This document shows positions 20,664 to 30,355 of a stretch of 55,982 bases of DNA, one piece after another (position 1 is the first letter of the stretch; every line of letters starts with the position of its first letter). The notes beneath the pieces are model-generated. The model worked only from the letters and a program-made list of their open reading frames with translations, did no database searches and was not told where the DNA came from. The position numbers and the translations under genes are program-made. Source of the DNA: Phycisphaera mikurensis (GTDB taxonomy: Bacteria > Planctomycetota > Phycisphaerae > WQYP01); assembly GCA_022730455.1 (NCBI GenBank), contig DZDI01000004.1, forward strand, positions 1 to 55,982, given 5' to 3'.

Positions 20664-21161
20664 GTGCGATGTCCATATTGTCATAGCGAAAACGATGACC
20701 GCGTGATTGATTCACGACCGGCGGAGGGAGGCGAAGCCATCCGGCGACGGAGGGCCTGCCAGCAGTGCGGACGCCGATATACCACCTATGAACGTGTGGA
20801 GGAAGCCGTCCGCATTACAGTGGTGAAAAAAGACGGAACCCGAGTTCCATACGATCGCAATAAGGTTCTGGATGGCATCCAGCGGGCTTGTTATAAGCGT
20901 CCCGTGCCGGCACCAGCCATTTCCAGCATGGTAGACTCGGTGGAGGAGCAGATTCAGCGCCTTTTTGACCGCGAGGTACCAAGTTCAGCCATTGGGGAGT
21001 TGGTGATGAAAGCGCTGCGGGCTACGGACGCGATCGCATTTGTGCGCTTTGCATCGGTGTACCGGGAATTTCGTGATCTGGGGGAGCTGGCTCTGGAGGT
21101 GCAAAGCGTGATGGAAGATGATAAAAAAGATACAAGGCAGCCGGAACTTTTCCAGCCGTGA
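20664..21161 (+). CDS. nrdR: Transcriptional repressor NrdR (GTG start)
   Basis: MRCPYCHSENDDRVIDSRPAEGGEAIRRRRACQQCGRRYTTYERVE zinc ribbon and ATP-cone. Confidence 0.97.
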   Translation: MRCPYCHSENDDRVIDSRPAEGGEAIRRRRACQQCGRRYTTYERVEEAVRITVVKKDGTRVPYDRNKVLDGIQRACYKRPVPAPAISSMVDSVEEQIQRLFDREVPSSAIGELVMKALRATDAIAFVRFASVYREFRDLGELALEVQSVMEDDKKDTRQPELFQP

Positions 21162-21262
21162 TCAATAGACGCGCGGCGAAGATTTTGTGGTCAATGACCA
21201 ATAATGAGGTTATGCTCGGCGGCAATGGAACAGTTGGATCGCCAGATGGGGTGTGCAAGCGG

Positions 21263-23158
21263 ATGAGATCAACAGAGTTAAGACGCTGCGGAAAAATATT
21301 GAGCGCCGCGGCTGGATTATTGTGTTTAAGCATTTTGGCTGGTTGTTCACAGGGGCCAAGCTCTTCCAATCCTCCCATTGCTGCCCAGGATCGGGTACCG
21401 CTGCCATCGGTTTATCCCGCATTGCGCGGAACGGTGGGTCAGTACGCGGGATTGGGATACACCGGTCCGATTGTGGTACGTGGATGGGGTTTGGTCGCAG
21501 GCTTGCCGAATACGGGCAGCGGTCAGATGCCGCCTCCAATCCGCAAGCTGATGCTGAACCGACTCTTAAGGGCGGGCATTGGTTTTTACACCCGTGGCAC
21601 GGGCGATATAGACCCTAACCAGATATTGAATAGTAAACAGGTGGCAGCCGTCGCCGTTGAGGGAGCAATTCCTCCATTGGCGACACAGGGCACTTCATTC
21701 GACGTGTACCTCAAAGCGCTGCCGAATACCGGCACAACCAATCTTGAAAATGGATTGCTGTGGCCGGTTGGTCTCCGGGTGCATATCCGACTGGCGGATC
21801 AAAGCGACGTTGTGGCGCGGGCGCGAGGCCCGGTTTTTTGTAATCCGTTCACATCCAAAGGCACACTCAAACCGGCCAATGCCATTGTGCGTAACGGACG
21901 GGTCATCGGCGGGGCCATGGTATTACACAGCGTTCCTGCCGTACTGGAGCTGTATACTCCGTCATACCGCATCACTGATTTAATTCAACGGGTGATCAAT
22001 CAGCATTATGGCAATTATCCGGCGGTGGCCACCGCCGAAAATGACCAGGTGGTCAAAGTGCGGATCCTTCACCGCTATCGCCATTATCCTATGCGGTTTA
22101 TTCGCCGCATAATGGAGTTATATCTTGCCGGTAATGTGCCAGGATTTAACGCCCATCAGGCACAGGTGATTATCCGATCTCTGCGCGATCCAGCCGCGCC
22201 ACATGCCGCGTTGGGTGTAGCACTGGAGCAGTTGGGCGAGCCGATTATTCCAATATTAAATAAACACTACAACTCGTCCAATCCGGCCGTCGCCTATTAC
22301 TGCCTGCAAGCCGGGGCCAGACTTGGCGACAGTGACGCCATCACCGACATAAGTAAAATTGCACTCGATACGACCAGTCCGTTTGAACGCAAAGCCATCT
22401 ACACGCTGAGCCATTGCCATGACCGCTTTCTGGCGGGTGTCACGTTCCGAAAACTGCTGCGATCAGCATCGCGCAAGGTGCAGATCATGGCATACAAGGC
22501 CCTTTTGACAATCCACTCGTCGATTGTCTATTCACAGGAAATAAGCCAGAAATTTATCATGGATATTGTGCCCGGCCATCAGAGGTGCACCATTTATGTC
22601 ACCACCCATCGAATCCCGCGCATTGCCTTTTTGGGGCGTATACCGTCGCTTGCGCCCGGAGCGCTTTACATCAGCCCGCGCGACGCTTTAACGGTTAATT
22701 ATCTGCCGGCCAAAACGAAGACGGCGAACGACAAAAAAACCGCCCCGCCGAAAGAACCCGTGACCTTGTATTACCGCAGTCCACTAACCGGCCAGACGGT
22801 TTCCATGAAATGTGGAGCTGCACTGCCATCGATTTTGGCGACGCTCGCGGGAGCGCCCAATCCATTTGCGAAACACTTCAATCCACATCAGCCCTTCATC
22901 GGGGCATCTTACCAACGCGTGGTGGAGATGCTCTACACGTTGTGCCATTCCGGCCAGGTCGATGCTGACTTTCATATGGAAACCATCTCGGGCAAGAATC
23001 GATTGCTGATGGCGACCCTGAATCGGCCACGGCCCAGCCGCAGTACAATGACCCCATCGGCGAAGAAAGGACTGGCAACGCAGCCGTCCTCAACACCGTT
23101 TAGCACCCGACTGCCGGGTGAATTGCCCGCCGGAGCACAAAATTCGCCGAGCCACTGA
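21263..23158 (+). CDS. Predicted lipoprotein with FlgI (P-ring)-like domain
   Basis: Lipobox LSILAGC; GWGLVAGLPNTGSG, VAAVAVEGAIPPLATQGTSFDVYLKALPNTGTTNLENGLL resemble FlgI; alpha-helical C-terminal extension. Confidence 0.7.
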   Translation: MRSTELRRCGKILSAAAGLLCLSILAGCSQGPSSSNPPIAAQDRVPLPSVYPALRGTVGQYAGLGYTGPIVVRGWGLVAGLPNTGSGQMPPPIRKLMLNRLLRAGIGFYTRGTGDIDPNQILNSKQVAAVAVEGAIPPLATQGTSFDVYLKALPNTGTTNLENGLLWPVGLRVHIRLADQSDVVARARGPVFCNPFTSKGTLKPANAIVRNGRVIGGAMVLHSVPAVLELYTPSYRITDLIQRVINQHYGNYPAVATAENDQVVKVRILHRYRHYPMRFIRRIMELYLAGNVPGFNAHQAQVIIRSLRDPAAPHAALGVALEQLGEPIIPILNKHYNSSNPAVAYYCLQAGARLGDSDAITDISKIALDTTSPFERKAIYTLSHCHDRFLAGVTFRKLLRSASRKVQIMAYKALLTIHSSIVYSQEISQKFIMDIVPGHQRCTIYVTTHRIPRIAFLGRIPSLAPGALYISPRDALTVNYLPAKTKTANDKKTAPPKEPVTLYYRSPLTGQTVSMKCGAALPSILATLAGAPNPFAKHFNPHQPFIGASYQRVVEMLYTLCHSGQVDADFHMETISGKNRLLMATLNRPRPSRSTMTPSAKKGLATQPSSTPFSTRLPGELPAGAQNSPSH

Positions 23159-23257
23159 GCCATGCTGGCGGCTGGGAGAAATAAGCGCCCGGAGTCCGTC
23201 CCAATAACAGCAGGGCTACGATTATCTGGACAGCGTCCTGCGACAGCGCCCGGCCAA

Positions 23258-24697
23258 TTAGACGTTGGCACGTTGTTTGCGAAGATCGGCCAAGCGTTGG
23301 CGGGCGTCGCGAAAATTGAAATCCCACTGGGTGATCCTGCTGTATATTTTTTCTGCTTCCGGTCCTTGGCCGGTCAATTCGTAAGCCCTCGCCAACCAAT
23401 AGTGCATTTCTTTACTGCGGCTGTCACCGGTAGATGCCGATTCATAACTTTCAATCGCTCGTTGCAGGGTTTCAACGGCTTCCAAGTGCATGCCTTGGTC
23501 TAAAAAGGCCCGGCCCAGCAGTTGAAGCGCATCAGCGCGATGTTTGGGACTTGCCTGGGCCTGTTGTAGCACACCAATCGCCTCTTCCGAGCGGTGAGCA
23601 CGGTAGAGGCGCAGGCCATATTCATAGGCAATATTGGCATCGGAAGGAAAATTTTTCATTCTTTCAGCAAATTCATCAACTTCAAATGCGAGTTTTTGCG
23701 CATCGAACTCAACAACTCTTTTTGCGAGATCTTTGTCATCTGGATGGGCTTTTAGTTGGTCATTCAGGTCGCGTAAATCGCGCCGAAACTTGCGAATGCG
23801 TACATCCCCTTGCAGCAGCTTGTATCGGTAGGTGCGAGTCTCTTTATGTGCCCGCTCCAACACGTCTATGGCTTCCTGATCGCTTTCGTCAGACTCCACA
23901 TCCAGCAGGGCCTTGATCAACTTAGCAATGTTTTGGGCGTCGAGTGGATTTTCCTCCCATTCTTCGCGAGCATCCTCCACCATTTTGATCCGAAATTCTT
24001 CGGTTTTGTTGAGCGCATCTTTCTGCAATAATTCCTTGGTCTCGTCCTTGTTGGCCAGCGACTCCTTGAAGTCGGGCACTGCTTCGTAGCCACCACGTTT
24101 GAGGGTTTCACGCGTACCCAGATCTTTAATGCGCTGATCCAGCGATGGATCGTTGGGGGTTAATGCATAGGCCAACTGGACGGCTTCGCCCGCTTTGGCA
24201 AAGTTCTCCATCTGCTCAAAATAGTCTGCCATCTCCAAGAACTGTCTGGGGTTCGGTGTTTTGCCGGTACCGATGCCTTGGAGCACAACGGGACCAAACC
24301 ACATGACCACTTCCCGATAACCGGCGAGAGCGGCATGTTTCATCATGTTAAGCATGTGGCTGATGTTGCCGGGGTCTTTAGCGAGAAGATATTCCGCATT
24401 AAGCATTTGTTCTTTTGGAGACTTACCCGAGAAGTAAGGCTTGGCGCCCAGAAATCCTCCGGCAGGCTTGCCACCACTTACTTTACGGCGTAATGATACA
24501 TCGCGGAGTGCCTTATGTTCGTCGATGTTTTCCGGTTCCCGCAGGAGACCCTGCACGTACATATCCAAGGCATAGTCGTAATTACCAGTGTCCGCAACGG
24601 TTTTGGCGCGGTCAAAAAAAGACTTTCCCTTACCCGGGCCTTCTGTAACAACAGTCTCTTGTGATTTGACCATCTCAATTTCCGAAACGCCTAACAA
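23258..24697 (-). CDS. Tetratricopeptide repeat protein
   Basis: Repeated TPR-like helices (AKAGEAVQLAYALTPNDPSL, ADALQLLGRAFLDQGMHLEAVETLQRAI, LARAYELTGQGPEAEKIY). Confidence 0.85.
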   Translation of the reverse strand: MLGVSEIEMVKSQETVVTEGPGKGKSFFDRAKTVADTGNYDYALDMYVQGLLREPENIDEHKALRDVSLRRKVSGGKPAGGFLGAKPYFSGKSPKEQMLNAEYLLAKDPGNISHMLNMMKHAALAGYREVVMWFGPVVLQGIGTGKTPNPRQFLEMADYFEQMENFAKAGEAVQLAYALTPNDPSLDQRIKDLGTRETLKRGGYEAVPDFKESLANKDETKELLQKDALNKTEEFRIKMVEDAREEWEENPLDAQNIAKLIKALLDVESDESDQEAIDVLERAHKETRTYRYKLLQGDVRIRKFRRDLRDLNDQLKAHPDDKDLAKRVVEFDAQKLAFEVDEFAERMKNFPSDANIAYEYGLRLYRAHRSEEAIGVLQQAQASPKHRADALQLLGRAFLDQGMHLEAVETLQRAIESYESASTGDSRSKEMHYWLARAYELTGQGPEAEKIYSRITQWDFNFRDARQRLADLRKQRANV

Positions 24698-25063
24698 CCG
24701 CCAGCCAAAATTATACTGGCCCCGCCGCCGAATATTGCTGCCGCGCCTCGTGAGTATACACGCTCCAACTCACTAAAGACGCCCAAGCCCCACGCCAATT
24801 CGCCATCTATTAACAAACTTAACCGACTACGGGTGATAGTCAACTCCGTATGGTCTTAGTCGCAGATAGACGAGTAGCCGGCATCACCAGCTACCCGCGA
24901 CCCCACGCCATATTCGCCCAGCCATCCGGGATGCCGTCGGAATGCTCGCCCCTCGGACCACTGTCACGAATGGGATGAGTCAAACGACCAGCGGCACGAC
25001 CGCGCTATTCAAGCCTCTGATCTCGATCTGAACCATGGGTCACCGTACGATGCCTACCGATTC

Positions 25064-27100
25064 TTAATCAATGTCTGGGTGCGGTTCTCCAACTTTAAGC
25101 ATCAGAGCGCTGTGCGGCTTAAGTGATGCAGAAAACTGGGCGTGCCGCCCCAAGTCTTTCCGCCGCCATAAATCCCGTACCGTGACTCGACCCATGGGTG
25201 GTTTAACGCCCGGCATAACGACCGGCTGTACCATGCTCCACGACGGTATCTTGATTTCCTGATTCATCAAACCTAAGTTATAAATGGACACTGCCACGGT
25301 GCCGTCAAACAATGGCCTCGCCCAAACTTCCATCGATCCCTTCCGATAGACACGCTGGGCCTGCTTGCCAAGTTCATCCTGATTGACCGCCAATACCTCG
25401 GTGTTGGTCATCAGGTCGGTGGTGAATTTATCTAATATCGTCAGGTCACAACCGAGCAGCAATGGGGCTGCCAGCATGCACCAATGCGTGATGTGGGTAA
25501 CCTGCTCATTAGGTGTGAGATGCGTAGGATGTGGCGGTCCATCTTCAAATGATCCCACGCCAACCACCAGCATATCAGGATCATTCCACCGCCCCGGCGC
25601 CGAAAATGGAAACAGTGGCCCATCGGCCAGGAAGCCGTTGTTCATGACGGCCTCCCACGAATCATTTATGTCGCCACTGATACGGTAACTGTTGCCGTAA
25701 ACCGGGTATAGCCCACCCCACGTCCAAACGTGTCCCATCCCATACTGGCATAGGCTAAAAAATATATCTCGATCGGAGGACCGCAAAGCCCGCCCCATCT
25801 CGCGGTAGGGCTTGATGTACTGCTCCAGATCCGGGTGGGGCGGAACCTTTGCTCCATAGCTGCACCAATCATACTTGAGGTAATCCACGCCCCATTTGGC
25901 ATAGGTGTCGGCATCCTGCTGAACATGGCCGAAGCTACCGGTATGGCCTCCGCAGGTCGTCGGGCCAGGAGATGAATAAACCCCAAACCGCAGACCCCGC
26001 GAATGAATATGGTCTGCCAATTTACTCATGCTGGGGAACTTGCTGGTTGTTCGAATCGTGCCGTCTGCGCGGCGTCCATTCTGCCAACCGTCATCCATAT
26101 TGACATACATAAACCCCTTCGCAGCCAGGCCGCTGGAAACCATCGCGTCTGCTGCGGCCATGGTGAGTTTTTCAGAATTATCCATCCCATAGGCGTTCCA
26201 CGAATTCCATCCCATTGCAGGGGTGCGAGCCAGCATATGCTTACCGGCTATGATCTTCAGCGTCCGCTTCGCCGAACCATGCGAATTGACCGCCGTCAGC
26301 TTTACTCGGTATTCCCCCGCCTGTTTCACCTGGCCGGAAATAAAACCGCGATCATCCAGCGACAACCCATCCGGCAAACCAACCGCCTTAATTTGCACCG
26401 GCTCGACTCCCGTGTGGGGGACGGCAAAAAGAAAATCTTTACCCGGACTGCAACCCACCACACGCGGCCCATGGAATTCCGGATAGTCAGGGTTACCGCT
26501 GGCGATATCAGGAATCGAGCGGTCGATCAGATCGTCTGACGCAACGGGTAGCTTTTTCGCGTTGGGCTCCATGTAAATGACCGGTTCGATCCAATCGGCA
26601 TGGTCATAATTTATGGTCGGACCGGCGGGTTCGACCACCAACGTCATATTTTTAGCACCTCGAAGATCAGCGGTGAGTTTGTGGGCGGCGGTGTTACCTT
26701 TCATCACCGGAGATTCGGCGACTTTTTTGCCATCAACATAGACGGAAAAACGCACGGCACCGGTTTGTGAGGCCTCATTGATACCGCAAAGTGATGAAAA
26801 ACGCCGGGCACCGCCAAAAAGCTTAATCTGGAAGTAACTGGCCGCATGGGTGCCAATTCCGCGGCGGTAGGTAACCCCGGCGACCCGCAAAGGATGCCCG
26901 CCGACGCTTTCATTCTTGTGTGGAGAACCCCATCCTTGCGTGATGAATGAAATTTGCAGGTCCTCCAAATGGACGACAGCCGCACGGCGCGGCGCCGCCG
27001 TAGCCGAATTCGCAGCCGCCGCAGCGCTGGCGATCGATGCCCCCAGCGCCAGATGCATAACGTCTCGCCTCGTCAAGGGATGAGATGGTTTTCTCGCCAT
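25064..27100 (-). CDS. GH27 alpha-galactosidase with NPCBM domain and Tat-like signal
   Basis: TRRDVMHLALGASIASAAAAA, NPCBM region, GWNSWNAYG, YVNMDDGWQ, VDYLKYDWCSYG, GRWNDPDMLVVG; start set at ATG 27100. Confidence 0.93.
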   Translation of the reverse strand: MARKPSHPLTRRDVMHLALGASIASAAAAANSATAAPRRAAVVHLEDLQISFITQGWGSPHKNESVGGHPLRVAGVTYRRGIGTHAASYFQIKLFGGARRFSSLCGINEASQTGAVRFSVYVDGKKVAESPVMKGNTAAHKLTADLRGAKNMTLVVEPAGPTINYDHADWIEPVIYMEPNAKKLPVASDDLIDRSIPDIASGNPDYPEFHGPRVVGCSPGKDFLFAVPHTGVEPVQIKAVGLPDGLSLDDRGFISGQVKQAGEYRVKLTAVNSHGSAKRTLKIIAGKHMLARTPAMGWNSWNAYGMDNSEKLTMAAADAMVSSGLAAKGFMYVNMDDGWQNGRRADGTIRTTSKFPSMSKLADHIHSRGLRFGVYSSPGPTTCGGHTGSFGHVQQDADTYAKWGVDYLKYDWCSYGAKVPPHPDLEQYIKPYREMGRALRSSDRDIFFSLCQYGMGHVWTWGGLYPVYGNSYRISGDINDSWEAVMNNGFLADGPLFPFSAPGRWNDPDMLVVGVGSFEDGPPHPTHLTPNEQVTHITHWCMLAAPLLLGCDLTILDKFTTDLMTNTEVLAVNQDELGKQAQRVYRKGSMEVWARPLFDGTVAVSIYNLGLMNQEIKIPSWSMVQPVVMPGVKPPMGRVTVRDLWRRKDLGRHAQFSASLKPHSALMLKVGEPHPDID

Positions 27101-27202
27101 GGTGACCTGTCTCCTTAAAAGGTTGTGCGAAATACGTAAATTTTCAATACCTCTCATCTTCCCTTACAATTGTACCGCATGCGAGAATAGCTCACGTCGA
27201 GA

Positions 27203-27234
27203 GATATTGTCAAATGACGTAGATCGACAATATC
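27203..27234. promoter_or_regulatory. Candidate operator upstream of GH27
   Basis: Perfect 9-bp inverted repeat GATATTGTC-(14 nt)-GACAATATC about 105-135 bp upstream of the GH27 start. Confidence 0.4.
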
Positions 27235-27295
27235 AGGCGGTCCGTTTTCAATGCCACGTTTGGTGATCGCGCCACCCCATTCGCCTGACACCATT

Positions 27296-28054
27296 CTAAG
27301 GGGATGTCGTTAGTTTGGGATGGTCCGCCGATGCCTGTCGAAGGAGATGAGCGATAAGCCCCGAATGCCCTGGTTCGGCGACAAATTCCAAACCTCCATC
27401 GTTTTGTAAATAAATGGTGTAAAGGATTCCGGGGCGGACGGGCTTGGCTACATACTGGCGCTGCACCACTTGGAGGCCAAGCGTTTTGGCGGCATGCCGC
27501 GATCGTATTAGCTTTTTGATCCTGTCCCAAAGCATAAGGGCAAACGGGTTGGGGGCACCTTGGCGTGGTTCAAGCACGCGCGGGACACCATCCTGGCTCA
27601 GCAGCGAAACGCCGTGGTCGGGAGCTTCTGTTTTGGAAAAGATATTGGTGAAGAACCCAATCGATTTGCCGCGCAGCACATCGCCGTCCTCTACAAATGA
27701 GTCAGCAAATTTAAGTACGTAACCTCCGATGTACGGTTCATCCCCGGGGATGATAATTTTTTTCAACGGCAGCGGAATCGGCTGCCCACTTTTAGAAAAG
27801 GTAAATTCACGCCATAAAATAGTGGTTTGCCCCACTCGACCGCGTCCGTTGACGGTCTGCCCATCCACCACCAGTTGGGCCTCGCGGGTTCGACCGGTAA
27901 GGCGCTTGATGACCGCTTTTAGTTCAGATTGTTCCTTTTTCAATGCGGCAATCTGCGCATCACGTGAGAAATAACGCTGGCTGAAATTGACGGCCAACGT
28001 GACAAATGTCGCTAGCACCACGATCCAGAAAATTCCGCGCCCCAATTTCATCAA
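27296..28054 (-). CDS. Hypothetical membrane-anchored protein with coiled coil
   Basis: N-terminal TM (IFWIVVLATFVTLAVNF) then coiled coil; 252 aa. Confidence 0.6.
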   Translation of the reverse strand: MMKLGRGIFWIVVLATFVTLAVNFSQRYFSRDAQIAALKKEQSELKAVIKRLTGRTREAQLVVDGQTVNGRGRVGQTTILWREFTFSKSGQPIPLPLKKIIIPGDEPYIGGYVLKFADSFVEDGDVLRGKSIGFFTNIFSKTEAPDHGVSLLSQDGVPRVLEPRQGAPNPFALMLWDRIKKLIRSRHAAKTLGLQVVQRQYVAKPVRPGILYTIYLQNDGGLEFVAEPGHSGLIAHLLRQASADHPKLTTSP

Positions 28055-28083
28055 ACCACCTTATGCCCATGGCCGCTGAATAA

Positions 28084-29664
28084 CTAACGAATCAGTGGTG
28101 CCGTTAATGCTTTAAGTCGATCGTGCCAGAGACGGGTCATTTTGACGAAGGTCGTAGGTACCCATTGAGAGCCGTCGCCTGCAATGTATTTCAACAGGCG
28201 ACCATGACTGGTAACCCACATTTTTGATTCGTACGGGTCCATAAGATCAGTCACCAGAAATGCGCGTTCCATCCGGCCGCCGACCGGTACGGTGGCATGC
28301 GATTGCACCGATAATATGCGTAAGGCAGGTCGCTGCCCTCTGCGATTGTACGACACCATCGCAAGCGGCTTACATTTACGCAGGTTCACCAGATGTGGCC
28401 AGAATAGTTTGAGAATCGGCGGCATAAATGCGGGCATCGCAGGCCGAAGGACAAAACGCACAGGCCGATTGGGCACTCCGGCCACAATGTGACTGATAGT
28501 CCGTACCACATGCACGTGCGTGCGGTAGATGTACCCGTCGGTTGGGTTACCGTGTGAATCAAGAATGGGAAAATAACCTGTGGTACTCTGCCCCACTTCC
28601 GTCACCCAGTGAGTATCGTAATTGGGATAAAGGGGGTGCAGTTTGACGAGGTGAGGCTTGCGCGTTTTGGGGTTGACGACAATGCGTTGCGCGTGAAGCT
28701 CGGCCACGATCGGATTGTTAAACGGGAGCATGGTCTCGACCGAATCCGTCCACAGTGAAACGTGGGTGGGTGGGCTTTGGGCTCCGGGCTGGTGCGTAAA
28801 CGCCCAAAAATATGTTTCCTTGTGAAAAATGTCGGTACCATTTTTCAGAAATACCCGACTGTTGACTGAGCAGAATACGCCATAAAGTCCATCACGTTTA
28901 CCGCGATAATTTTGGATGGCAACATAACCAAGCGGGTGGCCGTAGGCTTTAATTTGAAACAGGCGCGTGCCGAGATGAATCTTCTTGAGCAATTTTCCGG
29001 CGGATATGGTTTTGAGCCACAGTTTGGCCCGATGGACGGCCGCCAGACGTAATTTGGCCTCCTCCCGGATGTGAATGAATCGGAACGATTTAAGGACACG
29101 TGCGAACATGGTTTTTGCGCCGGTCTGCAAATCGCCGGGGCTGAAGAATGTGATTAGGAATATTTCCTTCGGGTTTTTTTCGATGAGCGCCTGTTGTCTC
29201 AAGATGGACACCGGATGTTTGTTGGAAACGGCCTGAAATCGGATGGTAAAGAGCACCGCTTTGTGACCGGAAATGACAGCGGGCTTCCGCACCAGAACCC
29301 GGACTTTTTTGTACGTCTGACGGTCGGCAGCCAGCGACTCTTTAACGATCTGTTTCAACTTGACCGGACTGGCAAAAAAGCTCTGGTGCACGATAAGCCC
29401 CCATCGCAATGGGGCGTAGGTGAAGCTGACAATATCGTTACCTTTGCGTGCGTAAACAACAGAATCGCGCGGTGAGCGAAGAATAAATCCATCGGCGTCA
29501 TCGCGCCAGGCAGGTGCCAGTTTGGTATCCAATCCCGCACAACGCGCTACCGGCGAAAAACAGAATGGCCCTGCGAGTATAAAAAGAATCAGACCGAACA
29601 ATAATTTATTTTTACTAAGACATTGGGAGGGACTGCGGTAGGTGGGATGGCTTTGTTTTAACAC
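28084..29664 (-). CDS. Hypothetical secreted protein
   Basis: 526 aa, signal peptide (LLFGLILFILAGPFCFSPVARCAG). Confidence 0.65.
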   Translation of the reverse strand: MLKQSHPTYRSPSQCLSKNKLLFGLILFILAGPFCFSPVARCAGLDTKLAPAWRDDADGFILRSPRDSVVYARKGNDIVSFTYAPLRWGLIVHQSFFASPVKLKQIVKESLAADRQTYKKVRVLVRKPAVISGHKAVLFTIRFQAVSNKHPVSILRQQALIEKNPKEIFLITFFSPGDLQTGAKTMFARVLKSFRFIHIREEAKLRLAAVHRAKLWLKTISAGKLLKKIHLGTRLFQIKAYGHPLGYVAIQNYRGKRDGLYGVFCSVNSRVFLKNGTDIFHKETYFWAFTHQPGAQSPPTHVSLWTDSVETMLPFNNPIVAELHAQRIVVNPKTRKPHLVKLHPLYPNYDTHWVTEVGQSTTGYFPILDSHGNPTDGYIYRTHVHVVRTISHIVAGVPNRPVRFVLRPAMPAFMPPILKLFWPHLVNLRKCKPLAMVSYNRRGQRPALRILSVQSHATVPVGGRMERAFLVTDLMDPYESKMWVTSHGRLLKYIAGDGSQWVPTTFVKMTRLWHDRLKALTAPLIR

Positions 29665-29741
29665 GCCTGGTATATCTCCGTGCTGAACATGGCGGGGCGA
29701 TCCGAGTCGCTGCCAATAACTCTTGGGTTTTATCTTTTACG

Positions 29742-30353
29742 CTATGGGTTCTGGTGCGCCAAGCGAGCGGCAACGCTCAAAAATATCTCCTTGTCGTAAA
29801 CCGACAGGCTATGCCCATATCCGAACACTACCACATGAAACCGTCCCCCACCGATAGATCGCGCCATAAGGAAGCGGATGCCATCAATCGGCGGCTTACC
29901 CGGTGCTGCGGCTGGAGTATGGGTCGCGACGCGATGACTTCGCCATATCAGCAGCGGTATACCCATAAAGCTCTCAATGGCTGGCTTGGGTGTTGCCCAT
30001 CCATGAGAATGGGGGAAGAGTTGGCGGATAAACGGGCTGGCGTGGACCGTGGTGGAACCAGAACCGACGATCGACTCTCTCGTCGCGTTGAAGAAAGCCA
30101 GCATAATGTGATGGTGCCCTGGTTGATGCCATATATAAGTGGCAGCATCCGACGGGAGGGCATTTGCAACGGGCAACCGAGTTGCCATCGCCCCGCTCGG
30201 CAGCAGAGTCTTATACCACGGCCCGCGCAGCGCACGCCGGTAAGCCATGGATCCTCTGGCGGCAAGTAAAGCGACCCCCAGCAATATAAGCATCAGTATG
30301 GCCAGTGCCTGGTTTCGGAAGGTCGGATTGGCTACATCAAAATAACGGGCCAC
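29742..30353 (-). CDS. Hypothetical membrane-anchored protein
   Basis: N-terminal TM ALAILMLILLGVALLAARG; directly follows ptsI. Confidence 0.55.
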   Translation of the reverse strand: MARYFDVANPTFRNQALAILMLILLGVALLAARGSMAYRRALRGPWYKTLLPSGAMATRLPVANALPSDAATYIWHQPGHHHIMLAFFNATRESIVGSGSTTVHASPFIRQLFPHSHGWATPKPAIESFMGIPLLIWRSHRVATHTPAAAPGKPPIDGIRFLMARSIGGGRFHVVVFGYGHSLSVYDKEIFLSVAARLAHQNP

Positions 30354-30355
30354 AG

